Origin: Bacteroidales bacterium
GTDB lineage: Bacteria; Bacteroidota; Bacteroidia; Bacteroidales; UBA7960
DNA length: 18,077 bases
Assembly (NCBI GenBank): GCA_007122505.1
Contig: SKTQ01000011.1
Coordinates: forward strand, 1-18,077
Direction: 5' to 3'
Position 1 is the stretch's first letter. Each line of letters starts with the position of its first letter. The notes under the pieces are model-generated. The model made no database searches. It worked only from the letters and a program-made list of their open reading frames with translations, and was not told the origin of the DNA. Shown one piece after another: positions 1 through 6,801 of this stretch. The position numbers and the translations under genes were made by a program.

Positions 1-1287
1 CGCACACCCTTCAACACCCCCTGGCGAACAATCCAGGTGGCAGAAAGAGCCGGAGATCTTATTGAATCGAGGCTGATGGTGAACCTGAATGAACCCAATA
101 AGCTGGGAGATGTATCATGGTTAAAACCAACAAAGTATATGGGTATTTGGTGGGAAATGCATATCGGCAAATCCACATGGGGCATGGAAGGCGGGAATCA
201 CGGTGCCACCACAGAAAATGCAAAATACTATATAGACTTTGTTGCCGAACATGACCTGGGAGCCCTTCTGATTGAAGGCTGGTACACCGGATGGGAGAAC
301 TGGATCGGCCATGACGACAGGGAAGGGATCTTTGATTTTGTTACCCCTTACCCCGATTTTGACCTTGATGCAGTAACATCTTATGCAAATAAGAAAGGTG
401 TGCGACTGGTGATGCACCATGAAACCTCGTCGGCAGTGACAACCTATGAAGAACAGATGGACACAGCTTTTGCGTTGATGTCGCACTACGGCTACGACAT
501 GGTTAAAACAGGCTATGTGGGGACCATCATTCCGCGGGGGGAGTACCATCACGGCCAGTGGATGGTCAATCATTATCAGCGGGTAATCGATAAGGCTGCT
601 GAACACCGCGTTATGGTCAATATCCATGAGCCCATCATGGCTACGGGTTTGCGGCGCACCTACCCCAACGACGCTACACGCGAAGGTTTGAGGGGTCAGG
701 AATTCAATGCATGGGCGACCGACGGTGGCAATCCGCCGGAACATCTTCCTATCGTGGCATTCACCAGGATGCTAGCCGGCCCCATCGATTATACCCCCGG
801 TATCTTCAACATCAAGATTGACCCTTACCGGCCCGACAACCGGGTAAATACCACACTTGCACAACAGCTGGCACTCTATGTTGTGATCTACAGCCCCATG
901 CAAATGGTGGCCGACCTGCCAAAGTACTACAAAGGGCATCCGGCATTTCAATTTATCAAGGATGTTGGGGTTGATTGGGAACAAAGTTTGGTTTTAAACG
1001 GTGAAGTGGGAGAATATGTGACCATTGCGAGGGAAGAAAGGGATACCGGAAACTGGTTCCTGGGAAGCATCACCAATGAAGAGGGCAGGGAGTTGACAAT
1101 AAGAACCGATTTCCTGGACCCGGGCAAGCGCTACAGGGTGACCCTTTATGCCGATGGCGAAGACACCCACTGGGAAACAAATCCAACCGGATACCAGATC
1201 AAAGAGCTTGATCTCAATAACACATCTGAGATTAAGCTGCGGCTGGCACCGGGTGGTGGTGCGGCCATCAGTTTCCTGGTTCTGTAA
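1..1287 (+). CDS. GH97 family glycoside hydrolase (alpha-glucosidase), 5'-truncated
   Basis: The frame is open from base 1, so the gene begins outside the window; about 428 C-terminal residues of a protein that usually has 640-700 are present. The sequence matches the catalytic (beta/alpha)8 barrel plus C-terminal beta-sandwich of GH97 enzymes such as SusB, which release glucose from alpha-glucans, normally in the periplasm. Glutamates at codons 421-423 (HHETS), 628-630 (NIHEP) and 700-702 (GQEFN) are spaced 69 and 24 residues apart, the same spacing as Glu439, Glu508 and Glu532 of SusB as I recall them. The Asp nucleophile of the retaining branch is replaced by Gly in KTGYVG. This predicts the inverting, calcium-dependent branch. 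The GTG at 37 is an internal valine, not a start. A DUF2891 lipoprotein gene follows 56 bp downstream on the same strand. Family assignment is firm; the exact substrate is inferred. Confidence 0.93.
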   Translation, partial: RTPFNTPWRTIQVAERAGDLIESRLMVNLNEPNKLGDVSWLKPTKYMGIWWEMHIGKSTWGMEGGNHGATTENAKYYIDFVAEHDLGALLIEGWYTGWENWIGHDDREGIFDFVTPYPDFDLDAVTSYANKKGVRLVMHHETSSAVTTYEEQMDTAFALMSHYGYDMVKTGYVGTIIPRGEYHHGQWMVNHYQRVIDKAAEHRVMVNIHEPIMATGLRRTYPNDATREGLRGQEFNAWATDGGNPPEHLPIVAFTRMLAGPIDYTPGIFNIKIDPYRPDNRVNTTLAQQLALYVVIYSPMQMVADLPKYYKGHPAFQFIKDVGVDWEQSLVLNGEVGEYVTIAREERDTGNWFLGSITNEEGRELTIRTDFLDPGKRYRVTLYADGEDTHWETNPTGYQIKELDLNNTSEIKLRLAPGGGAAISFLVL

Positions 1288-1343
1288 ATCCATTTTTGTT
1301 CCCCGGGAAACCAATTGCTATGAACCATCCAAATATCAATACC

Positions 1344-2450
1344 ATGAAACAACAGAGGCCTGTTTTCCTCATTTTCATTTTTGTTATGATAATGTCAAGC
1401 TGTAATTACGATCAGGAATTTTCGACATTCGAACCCATTAATTTTGATCCTGGGAAAGCAGAATATTTGTCAAGTTTTGCTTTTTCGTGCATCGACCGGG
1501 AATATCCAAACAAATTGGGGCAGGTGCTGGGAGACGACAGTTACCTGGCACCACCAAGGGAGCTACACCCGGCTTTTTACGGTTGTTTCGACTGGCATTC
1601 GGCTGTTCACGGCCATTGGACACTGGTTACACTGCTGCAGCATTTCCCGGAGCTTCCGAACAGGGATGACATCATCCTGAAACTTCAAAAAAATATCACA
1701 AAAGAGAACATTCTCAGGGAAATTGATTTTTTTGATGATGAACATAACCAAAATTTTCAACGAACTTATGGTTGGGCCTGGTTGCTTAAATTAGATGAAG
1801 CTTTGCGCGAATGGGACGATCCCGCTGCTTCTGTGATGCAACAGAACCTCCAACCACTTGCCGAACTTATCGCGGATAAGTTTATCGGTTTTCTGGATAT
1901 TTTAAACCATCCTATCCGGGTAGGAGAGCATCCCAATACAGCTTTCGGGATGTCGTTTGCCTATGATTATGCCCAAAAATATCATCCTGAGCTGGCCGGC
2001 AAAATTGAGGAAAAAGCCCGGGAGTTCTTCATGGATGACAAGAACTGCCCGCTTACCTGGGAGCCCGGTGGATTTGACTTCCTCTCTCCTTGCCTGGAAG
2101 AAGCCACTTTGATGCTAAAAGTATTACCGGAAAATGAATACAGACAATGGTTGGAAAACTTTCTACCCGGTTTCCGGGATAATCCGGAACAATTCCTTAA
2201 GCCGGCCACCGTGGCAGATGCAAGCGACGGGAAACTGGCACATCTTGACGGACTTAATTTCAGCAGGGCCTGGTGTCTGTTCCAAATGGGCGAAGCACTG
2301 AATAACAGCAAGATGCTTCACCTTGCCACTGAACATTTTCTGTACAGCTTTGAGAAAATGGACACCGAAGAGTATATGGGTTCCCACTGGCTGGCATCAT
2401 TTGCTACCTACGCCATGATCAAACAACCACAAAAAAAGCAGCTGCCCTGA
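1344..2450 (+). CDS. DUF2891 domain lipoprotein
   Basis: This encodes a 368-residue protein of the uncharacterised DUF2891 family, recognised from the block HPAFYGCFDWHSAVHGHW at residues 75-92 and the CIDREYPNK stretch at 49-57. The start at 1344 gives a lipoprotein signal: Lys and Arg near the N-terminus, a hydrophobic core, then MSSC with the lipidated Cys at residue 20. In-frame starts at 1320 (ATG) and 1296 (TTG) would only lengthen the charged segment before it. It is therefore predicted to be anchored in the periplasm or outer membrane. No Shine-Dalgarno sequence is visible. The His/Trp-rich, mostly helical pattern would suit an alpha/alpha-toroid like those of some glycan-active enzymes, but that is inference. 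Close, co-directional placement after GH97 suggests co-transcription and a role in glycan metabolism. The stop codon lies inside the terminator hairpin of the facing gene. Confidence 0.85.
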   Translation: MKQQRPVFLIFIFVMIMSSCNYDQEFSTFEPINFDPGKAEYLSSFAFSCIDREYPNKLGQVLGDDSYLAPPRELHPAFYGCFDWHSAVHGHWTLVTLLQHFPELPNRDDIILKLQKNITKENILREIDFFDDEHNQNFQRTYGWAWLLKLDEALREWDDPAASVMQQNLQPLAELIADKFIGFLDILNHPIRVGEHPNTAFGMSFAYDYAQKYHPELAGKIEEKAREFFMDDKNCPLTWEPGGFDFLSPCLEEATLMLKVLPENEYRQWLENFLPGFRDNPEQFLKPATVADASDGKLAHLDGLNFSRAWCLFQMGEALNNSKMLHLATEHFLYSFEKMDTEEYMGSHWLASFATYAMIKQPQKKQLP

Positions 2451-2463
2451 ACAGGACAGCTGC
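2438..2463 (-). terminator. Rho-independent terminator of the T9SS protein gene
   Basis: GCAGCTGCCCTG (2438-2449) and CAGGACAGCTGC (2452-2463) form a 12-bp stem with one mismatch around a two-base centre. On the minus strand it is followed by a T-run, the complement of the A-run at 2431-2437, as expected for a terminator 22 bp past the stop of the 2485-4038 gene. No T-run follows on the plus strand. The hairpin covers the last codons and stop of the convergent DUF2891 gene. Confidence 0.75.
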
Positions 2464-2484
2464 CGGAAAAGAGTTTGCAAACAA

Positions 2485-4038
2485 CTACCTTTTTATAAAG
2501 CGTGTGGCATATTGTTGCGCAGCATGCTGAACCCTGACAATATACACACCGTTTTTCAGGCCGGACACGTCAAGTATTACAGGCTGGCCATCTGAGAAAT
2601 TCGCCTTCTGTGTCTGGAAAAGTACCCTGCCATCTGTTCCAATAATATCAATATCAGCATAACCAAATGTTGCAGGCAATTCCAGCCTTAGATAATTGAT
2701 GGCGGGATTGGGGAAAACTTTCAAAACAGACCCTGGTTGTTCCACAAGAGGAATGTCGGTGGTATCTTCTCCATAATGATAATCATAACGGAGAACCGGA
2801 ATGAATTTCCCCTTCCAGTCCCAATCATCCCAGGTTTCTGAATAAACAAACGATTTTACCGAACCATCATTGTGATACTCCATGTCAAGCTTAAAACCAA
2901 ACATAATTTCCCACTCAAATCCATTGTGGGTACTGAAAGTTTCAAAAACAACATTCAGATGGTGGTCATATGCTATTTCTATTTTCATCACCGGGTGCCA
3001 ATCGAAGTCATATTCGCCATCGGAGTCGTACCAAAGTTCGAGATGCATCAGCGTCATCAAACCGCCTTCTGCATACTCCATATGGAAGCGTAAATAATTT
3101 GTCCAATCAATATCATCATGATTTTTCCAGTCATCCCAGTCATCGTCAAAAGCATCCGGATTAACCATTGTCAGAAGGTACGAAAAAAGCATACGGTCAA
3201 AATCGAACCACTGAAAATCAAGATATTTAATTTGTGGAACCCACTCTTCGTAAAACCAATGCCATTCATAAGCATACCCCGATTGCCACATATTGTTTTC
3301 GCAAAGTTCTAAAACCATGCGAAATTCCGGTTGCCAGTCTTTATCCCAACCATCATAATAATATTCAATAATCTCCACGATCACATCCTGTTCATTGAGG
3401 ATATATTCCTCCATGTAATCGGGGTACCAATCACCAGACATGTGATATTCCCAGACCCGCTGCACCAATACACCATTATCATTAAAGGTGTCATTGGCGC
3501 GGAAACCGTAAACAATCTCCCATTCACCGGCATGGTCATCATACATGTAAAAAGCGTAAAATGTTTCTTCACCCCAATGGTCGTAGGCTGTTTCCGTGGC
3601 AAAATAAGGTTTCCAGTTGTTATTTTCATGCAAATGGGTTTCCAGACGGATGATCCTGCCTTCTTCGTCATAACTGGCCACATTTTTCTCCTGGGGTGTA
3701 TAATTGTTGCCATAGAAAAACCATAGTTCCAGTTCATGAATGAGAGTTGATTGCCCGTAGTAGGATGGGATTTCTTTGGAATATGGATACCATGAAGTTG
3801 TTTTTCCGTTAAACATACTAACCAGCATGCTGTCGGCTTGTTTGCTGTTTTTAATGATCATCGCTCCGGCTTCCCAGATTTCGGGCATTTTTTGAGCCTT
3901 TACATCTTTTTCAGGTGTTTTTTTAAAGCGGGCACTTTTAGTAGTGTGTTTTTTTTCCTTTGCGGAAGAAGGAACACTCTGGCTCAGGCCCGGATATACC
4001 AAGGCCACCAGAAAGAGGACGAGTAATGTCTTTTTCAT
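2485..4038 (-). CDS. T9SS-exported aromatic/acidic repeat protein
   Basis: This is a 517-residue secreted protein. Residues 1-20 form a Sec signal peptide (two Lys, a hydrophobic core, cleavage near LSQ-S). Residues 24-53 are Lys-rich. Residues 438-517 form a type A T9SS C-terminal sorting domain: FPNPAINYLRLELP, DGRVLF, LDVSGLKNGVYIVRV and a basic end. The Sec pathway would carry it to the periplasm and T9SS across the outer membrane. Between them lie about ten degenerate repeats of some 31 residues marked by a Trp or Tyr (83, 113, 142, 173, 204, 235, 266, 312, 347, 376), often WxP, and followed about ten residues later by a turn such as YDEEG or YNxxG-like. This resembles the W/YD-type repeats of other secreted Bacteroidota proteins. 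A very acidic insert (DDDWDDW) sits at 298-304. The role is unknown; surface display or adhesion is inferred. Confidence 0.85.
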   Translation of the reverse strand: MKKTLLVLFLVALVYPGLSQSVPSSAKEKKHTTKSARFKKTPEKDVKAQKMPEIWEAGAMIIKNSKQADSMLVSMFNGKTTSWYPYSKEIPSYYGQSTLIHELELWFFYGNNYTPQEKNVASYDEEGRIIRLETHLHENNNWKPYFATETAYDHWGEETFYAFYMYDDHAGEWEIVYGFRANDTFNDNGVLVQRVWEYHMSGDWYPDYMEEYILNEQDVIVEIIEYYYDGWDKDWQPEFRMVLELCENNMWQSGYAYEWHWFYEEWVPQIKYLDFQWFDFDRMLFSYLLTMVNPDAFDDDWDDWKNHDDIDWTNYLRFHMEYAEGGLMTLMHLELWYDSDGEYDFDWHPVMKIEIAYDHHLNVVFETFSTHNGFEWEIMFGFKLDMEYHNDGSVKSFVYSETWDDWDWKGKFIPVLRYDYHYGEDTTDIPLVEQPGSVLKVFPNPAINYLRLELPATFGYADIDIIGTDGRVLFQTQKANFSDGQPVILDVSGLKNGVYIVRVQHAAQQYATRFIKR

Positions 4039-4181
4039 GTGTGTGATGATTAAGTTATGAAATTAGTTAGGAATCTGGTTTGCAGGCCATTAACCTAAAT
4101 AGCCATCGACAAACCGGTCATTTGCCAATGTCAAAAAGTGTGCCAGAAAGGAAGATAAATTCGGGTGTTGAACATATTTAT

Positions 4182-4877
4182 TTATTCGGTCTCAAAGCCG
4201 CCTCCGGGTTCGATTCCGGGGATCTCAAAGATTCCAAAATCAACCACCACATTGGCGATTCCATTGACCACAAACTGAACGGCAATAACGGCCAGAATCA
4301 AACCGAAAACTTTTGTGATAATCTGCCTTCCGGCATCGCCCAGGTAACGCACGATGACTTTCGAGTAAACCATTGAATAATAGCAGCTTACCGTAGTAAA
4401 AAGCACCGCCAGGAAAACGATCACCGTATGATAAATGGTGGGTGCCTCACTGGTTAGTATCATAACAGTGGCAATGGAGCCCGGTCCGCTGATAAAAGGG
4501 ATAGCAAGCGGTATTACGGAAATATCGTCGGCGATTTCTCCTTCGGGTTTCTTATGGTCATCACTGTTTCCATTGCGGCTGCTGATCATTCCCATGGCAA
4601 TACCGAACAGGATGATACCTCCGGCAATGCGGAAAGCTGCCAGCGTTATACCGAACAACTGGAAGATCAAACCACCAAGCAATGCAAAAATAAAAAAGAG
4701 ACTGGTGGAAATGCGCGTGGCCTTCAAGGCAATTTCTTTTCGCCTGGGTTCATCCATCTGGGTGGTAAGCGACATGAAAGCAAAGGCGGTAGTCAGCGGA
4801 TTCACGATGACAAAAATACCGGCAATGGTAATCAGCAAATAGGATAATGTTGTTTGTAAAATTTCAAGAAATTCCAT
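4182..4877 (-). CDS. MarC family integral membrane protein
   Basis: This encodes a 231-residue polytopic inner-membrane protein of the MarC/UPF0056 family, which is normally 200-230 residues with six membrane segments. Visible family marks are the early NPL after the first helix (residues 26-28), FRIAGGIILFGIAMGM in the middle, IPFISGPGSIATVMIL after a charged cytoplasmic loop (about residues 100-117), and GLILAVIAVQFVVNGI near the end. The function is unsettled: an old link to multiple antibiotic resistance in enterics was not confirmed. The start ATG at 4877 is the only one that gives the complete first helix. The C-terminus is Gly/Glu-rich. The gene stands alone on its strand, about 140 bp upstream of the T9SS protein gene and about 240 bp downstream of DUF418. 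Confidence 0.9.
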   Translation of the reverse strand: MEFLEILQTTLSYLLITIAGIFVIVNPLTTAFAFMSLTTQMDEPRRKEIALKATRISTSLFFIFALLGGLIFQLFGITLAAFRIAGGIILFGIAMGMISSRNGNSDDHKKPEGEIADDISVIPLAIPFISGPGSIATVMILTSEAPTIYHTVIVFLAVLFTTVSCYYSMVYSKVIVRYLGDAGRQIITKVFGLILAVIAVQFVVNGIANVVVDFGIFEIPGIEPGGGFETE

Positions 4878-4904
4878 AGAATTTATTTTTTGTATGAATG
4901 ATGT

Positions 4905-4942
4905 GCCTTTTAAAGGCTTAAATATTCGCTTTTTGACGAATA
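4905..4942 (-). promoter_or_regulatory. Two dyad symmetries upstream of the MarC-family gene
   Basis: GCCTTT (4905-4910) and AAAGGC (4912-4917) flank one base; TATTCG (4923-4928) and CGAATA (4937-4942) flank eight. Both lie 28-65 bp before the start codon, in the position of a 5' leader or operator. No convincing TAnnTTTG box was found with them. They could also arise by chance in AT-rich DNA. Confidence 0.2.
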
Positions 4943-5121
4943 AACACCGCTAATATACAAAAACATGAGGATTTCTCCTAATTTTATGGTAATCCAAAGA
5001 TATTCATGGAATTGCTATAGCATCCTAACTGCCTGATTATGTTATTGATGTTGATAAGGTCTCAATTTTTTCCATTGAAATGGTCTACGGTGAACCGTTC
5101 CATGTGGTTATCAATCATGAA

Positions 5122-6381
5122 TCACCTGTTTTCTTCCAGCCGCATTGGCTGTATCTTTCCGTAAGTGAGGGTGCGCCACAACCACTCAAATGGCCCGAAC
5201 CTGAAATGGTTTAACCAATAGTGACTCCAGACAACCTGAACGGCATATATCAGCACAGTAAGCAATATACCCTGCCAGTAGTTAATCTGTCCGTACAAAC
5301 CAAGCCCGTAAGAGAAAGCGATGGTTGTACAGATCACAGATTGCATCAAATAATTTGTAAAGGCCATACGGCCAACTTTGGCTATTGCATCTGCCAGTTT
5401 TCTGAAAATACCTTTATGATATGCAAGTGTCAGAAGATACAAGTAAACAAACATCTGTGCCATACCGCCGATTATGGAGCCGGAAATGATCATTAGCATG
5501 CCCCAGCTGGGCATCATCATGGAATAGGTCATTGACGCATATGCATAAAGCGACGTAAACACGATGGCAATGGGCAAACACCAGTAGAAGACCTTTTTCA
5601 ATATCCTGAGCGCGTTGGGTATATCCTGGAAAACCTGCTTTCTTCCCATATAAAACCCTATTAAGAACAACGACACGATGTTGGGAAATATAAAAAGGAT
5701 GCCATTCAGCGAGTGGGTATAATCTGTTAAGCGAACCCGCATGATTTCTCCAAAACTTCCTGTACGATAAACCTGCACCGCTCTTTCAACAAAAGCTGCA
5801 GCATACTTTTCCTGTTCGGCAAAAGACATCTTTATTGGTTCAGCAGCTTCGGGAATATGCATCGCAAGCTGCAACAAGGCAACCAAGCCGGCAACCATTA
5901 CGATGGGTAACAGCACAAAAACGCCGGCCACTACTAGCAAGGTTCTATCGGAACTTTTATGGAACCAGGTCATGACAAAACCAAACAATGCATAAATGAT
6001 CAGGATATCTCCATGCCAAAGAAAAACTACATGTAGTATCCCAAAAATCAACAGGTAAAGTAGTCTCATCCTGTAGCGGAACACAACCGGTCGTAGATTA
6101 TCAGAAGCCTTTCTGATGAAAAAATAAAATCCGATACCGAACAAAACAGCAAACAAGGGATAAAACTTACTTTCAAAAAACAACAAAATAAATAACCTTG
6201 CGATTCTATTGGGCAGGTCGTCCCAAAATACCATATCCCCCATCTGGGCAAACAGGGGAGCATTGAACCATGCCATATTTACAATCAGAATTCCAAAAAT
6301 GGCAATACCCCTGATGAAATCCAGGATAATCATGCGCTCTGATTTCTGCAGAGGCTTCAAATTTGTTGTTGCTGCATCCAT
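5122..6381 (-). CDS. DUF418 domain (YeiB-like) membrane protein
   Basis: This encodes a 419-residue membrane protein of the DUF418/YeiB family. The N-terminal mark LDFIRGIAIFGILIVNM (residues 20-36) forms the first helix. Several further hydrophobic segments follow, and the C-terminal DUF418 block contains RMAFTNYLMQS and the ending WSHYWLNHFRFGPFEWLWR then TLTYGK. The domain is found with acyltransferase-3-like membrane topologies and its substrate is unknown; transport or modification of an envelope molecule is often proposed. The length is normal. The ATG at 6381 is preceded four bases upstream by a TAnnTTTG-type box. The neighbours (MarC, T9SS cargo) are also envelope proteins on the same strand but with gaps over 100 bp, so one operon is not evident. 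Confidence 0.9.
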   Translation of the reverse strand: MDAATTNLKPLQKSERMIILDFIRGIAIFGILIVNMAWFNAPLFAQMGDMVFWDDLPNRIARLFILLFFESKFYPLFAVLFGIGFYFFIRKASDNLRPVVFRYRMRLLYLLIFGILHVVFLWHGDILIIYALFGFVMTWFHKSSDRTLLVVAGVFVLLPIVMVAGLVALLQLAMHIPEAAEPIKMSFAEQEKYAAAFVERAVQVYRTGSFGEIMRVRLTDYTHSLNGILFIFPNIVSLFLIGFYMGRKQVFQDIPNALRILKKVFYWCLPIAIVFTSLYAYASMTYSMMMPSWGMLMIISGSIIGGMAQMFVYLYLLTLAYHKGIFRKLADAIAKVGRMAFTNYLMQSVICTTIAFSYGLGLYGQINYWQGILLTVLIYAVQVVWSHYWLNHFRFGPFEWLWRTLTYGKIQPMRLEENR

Positions 6382-6385
6382 AAAA

Positions 6386-6393
6386 CAAAAATA
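6386..6393 (-). promoter_or_regulatory. Candidate -7 box of the DUF418 gene
   Basis: On the minus strand the bases read TATTTTTG, a full match to the Bacteroidota -7 consensus TAnnTTTG, ending four bases before the ATG at 6381. The nearest TTTG upstream (6420-6423) is about 26 bp away, longer than the usual 19-21, so the call is tentative. A second full match, TATATTTG, lies at 6591-6598 on the same strand with a TTG 17 bp upstream. Confidence 0.3.
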
Positions 6394-6801
6394 GATTTAA
6401 AAAAGAGACATAAAATTCGCAAACCGGAACAATTATCAGGTATTGTACCAATCAAGCTATTACATTCATTTACAGAATCCTAGTACTTCACTGGGATATC
6501 CGCGAATCCCTGTTTGTTCGATAATGCACAATAAATGTCCGCTTTTGAACAAACATTCGGATGTTTAGGTAAAAAGCCCAAAAAACTCTGCAAATATAAA
6601 AAACTCATGCTAAAACAATGTAAGCAGGATATGATCACAATATTATTTTTGTACATTTTTGAGAATCTGCATTTGCTTATCCCAATGATAGATGTGCACA
6701 GACGGGACATAAAAACTTAATAATAAGTTAGATAGCAAAATCGGTGCTCTCTTTGATAAGTACTTTTTGCTAGTTGCTTTTATTAATCAATATTCTGCAT
6801 C
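6394..6801. other. Intergenic region between divergent DUF418 and permease genes
   Basis: This 400-bp, AT-rich stretch separates two divergent genes. I see no convincing gene in it. It contains a possible minus-strand -7 box (6591-6598) and an inverted repeat close to the permease start (6733-6772), listed separately. Short ORFs here are rich in Lys and rare residues and match nothing I recognise. Confidence 0.5.
6733..6772. repeat. Inverted repeat upstream of the ABC permease gene
   Basis: TAGCAAAA (6733-6740) and TTTTGCTA (6765-6772) are perfect 8-bp inverted arms separated by 24 bp, ending 29 bp before the permease start. The right arm overlaps TACTTTTTG, a near match to a -7 box with one extra base. 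An operator is possible; no binding protein can be named. Confidence 0.3.

Noticed and set aside
37..39. GTG as start codon of the GH97 gene
   Set aside because: The frame is open to base 1 and the upstream residues (TPWRTIQV) belong to the conserved catalytic domain.
3331..3726. 131-codon plus-strand ORF
   Set aside because: It lies wholly antisense to the T9SS repeat protein, whose signal peptide and sorting domain are convincing; the His/Ile-rich product is a shadow.
4993..5121. Possible relic of a gene on the plus strand (a protein-like frame around VIDVDKVSIFSIEMVYG)
   Set aside because: It has an in-frame stop at 5026-5028, is only about 30 codons before it enters the DUF418 gene, and matches no family I recognise.
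6535..6720. 61-codon ORF in the DUF418/permease intergenic region
   Set aside because: No family resemblance, atypical composition and no promoter in the right place.
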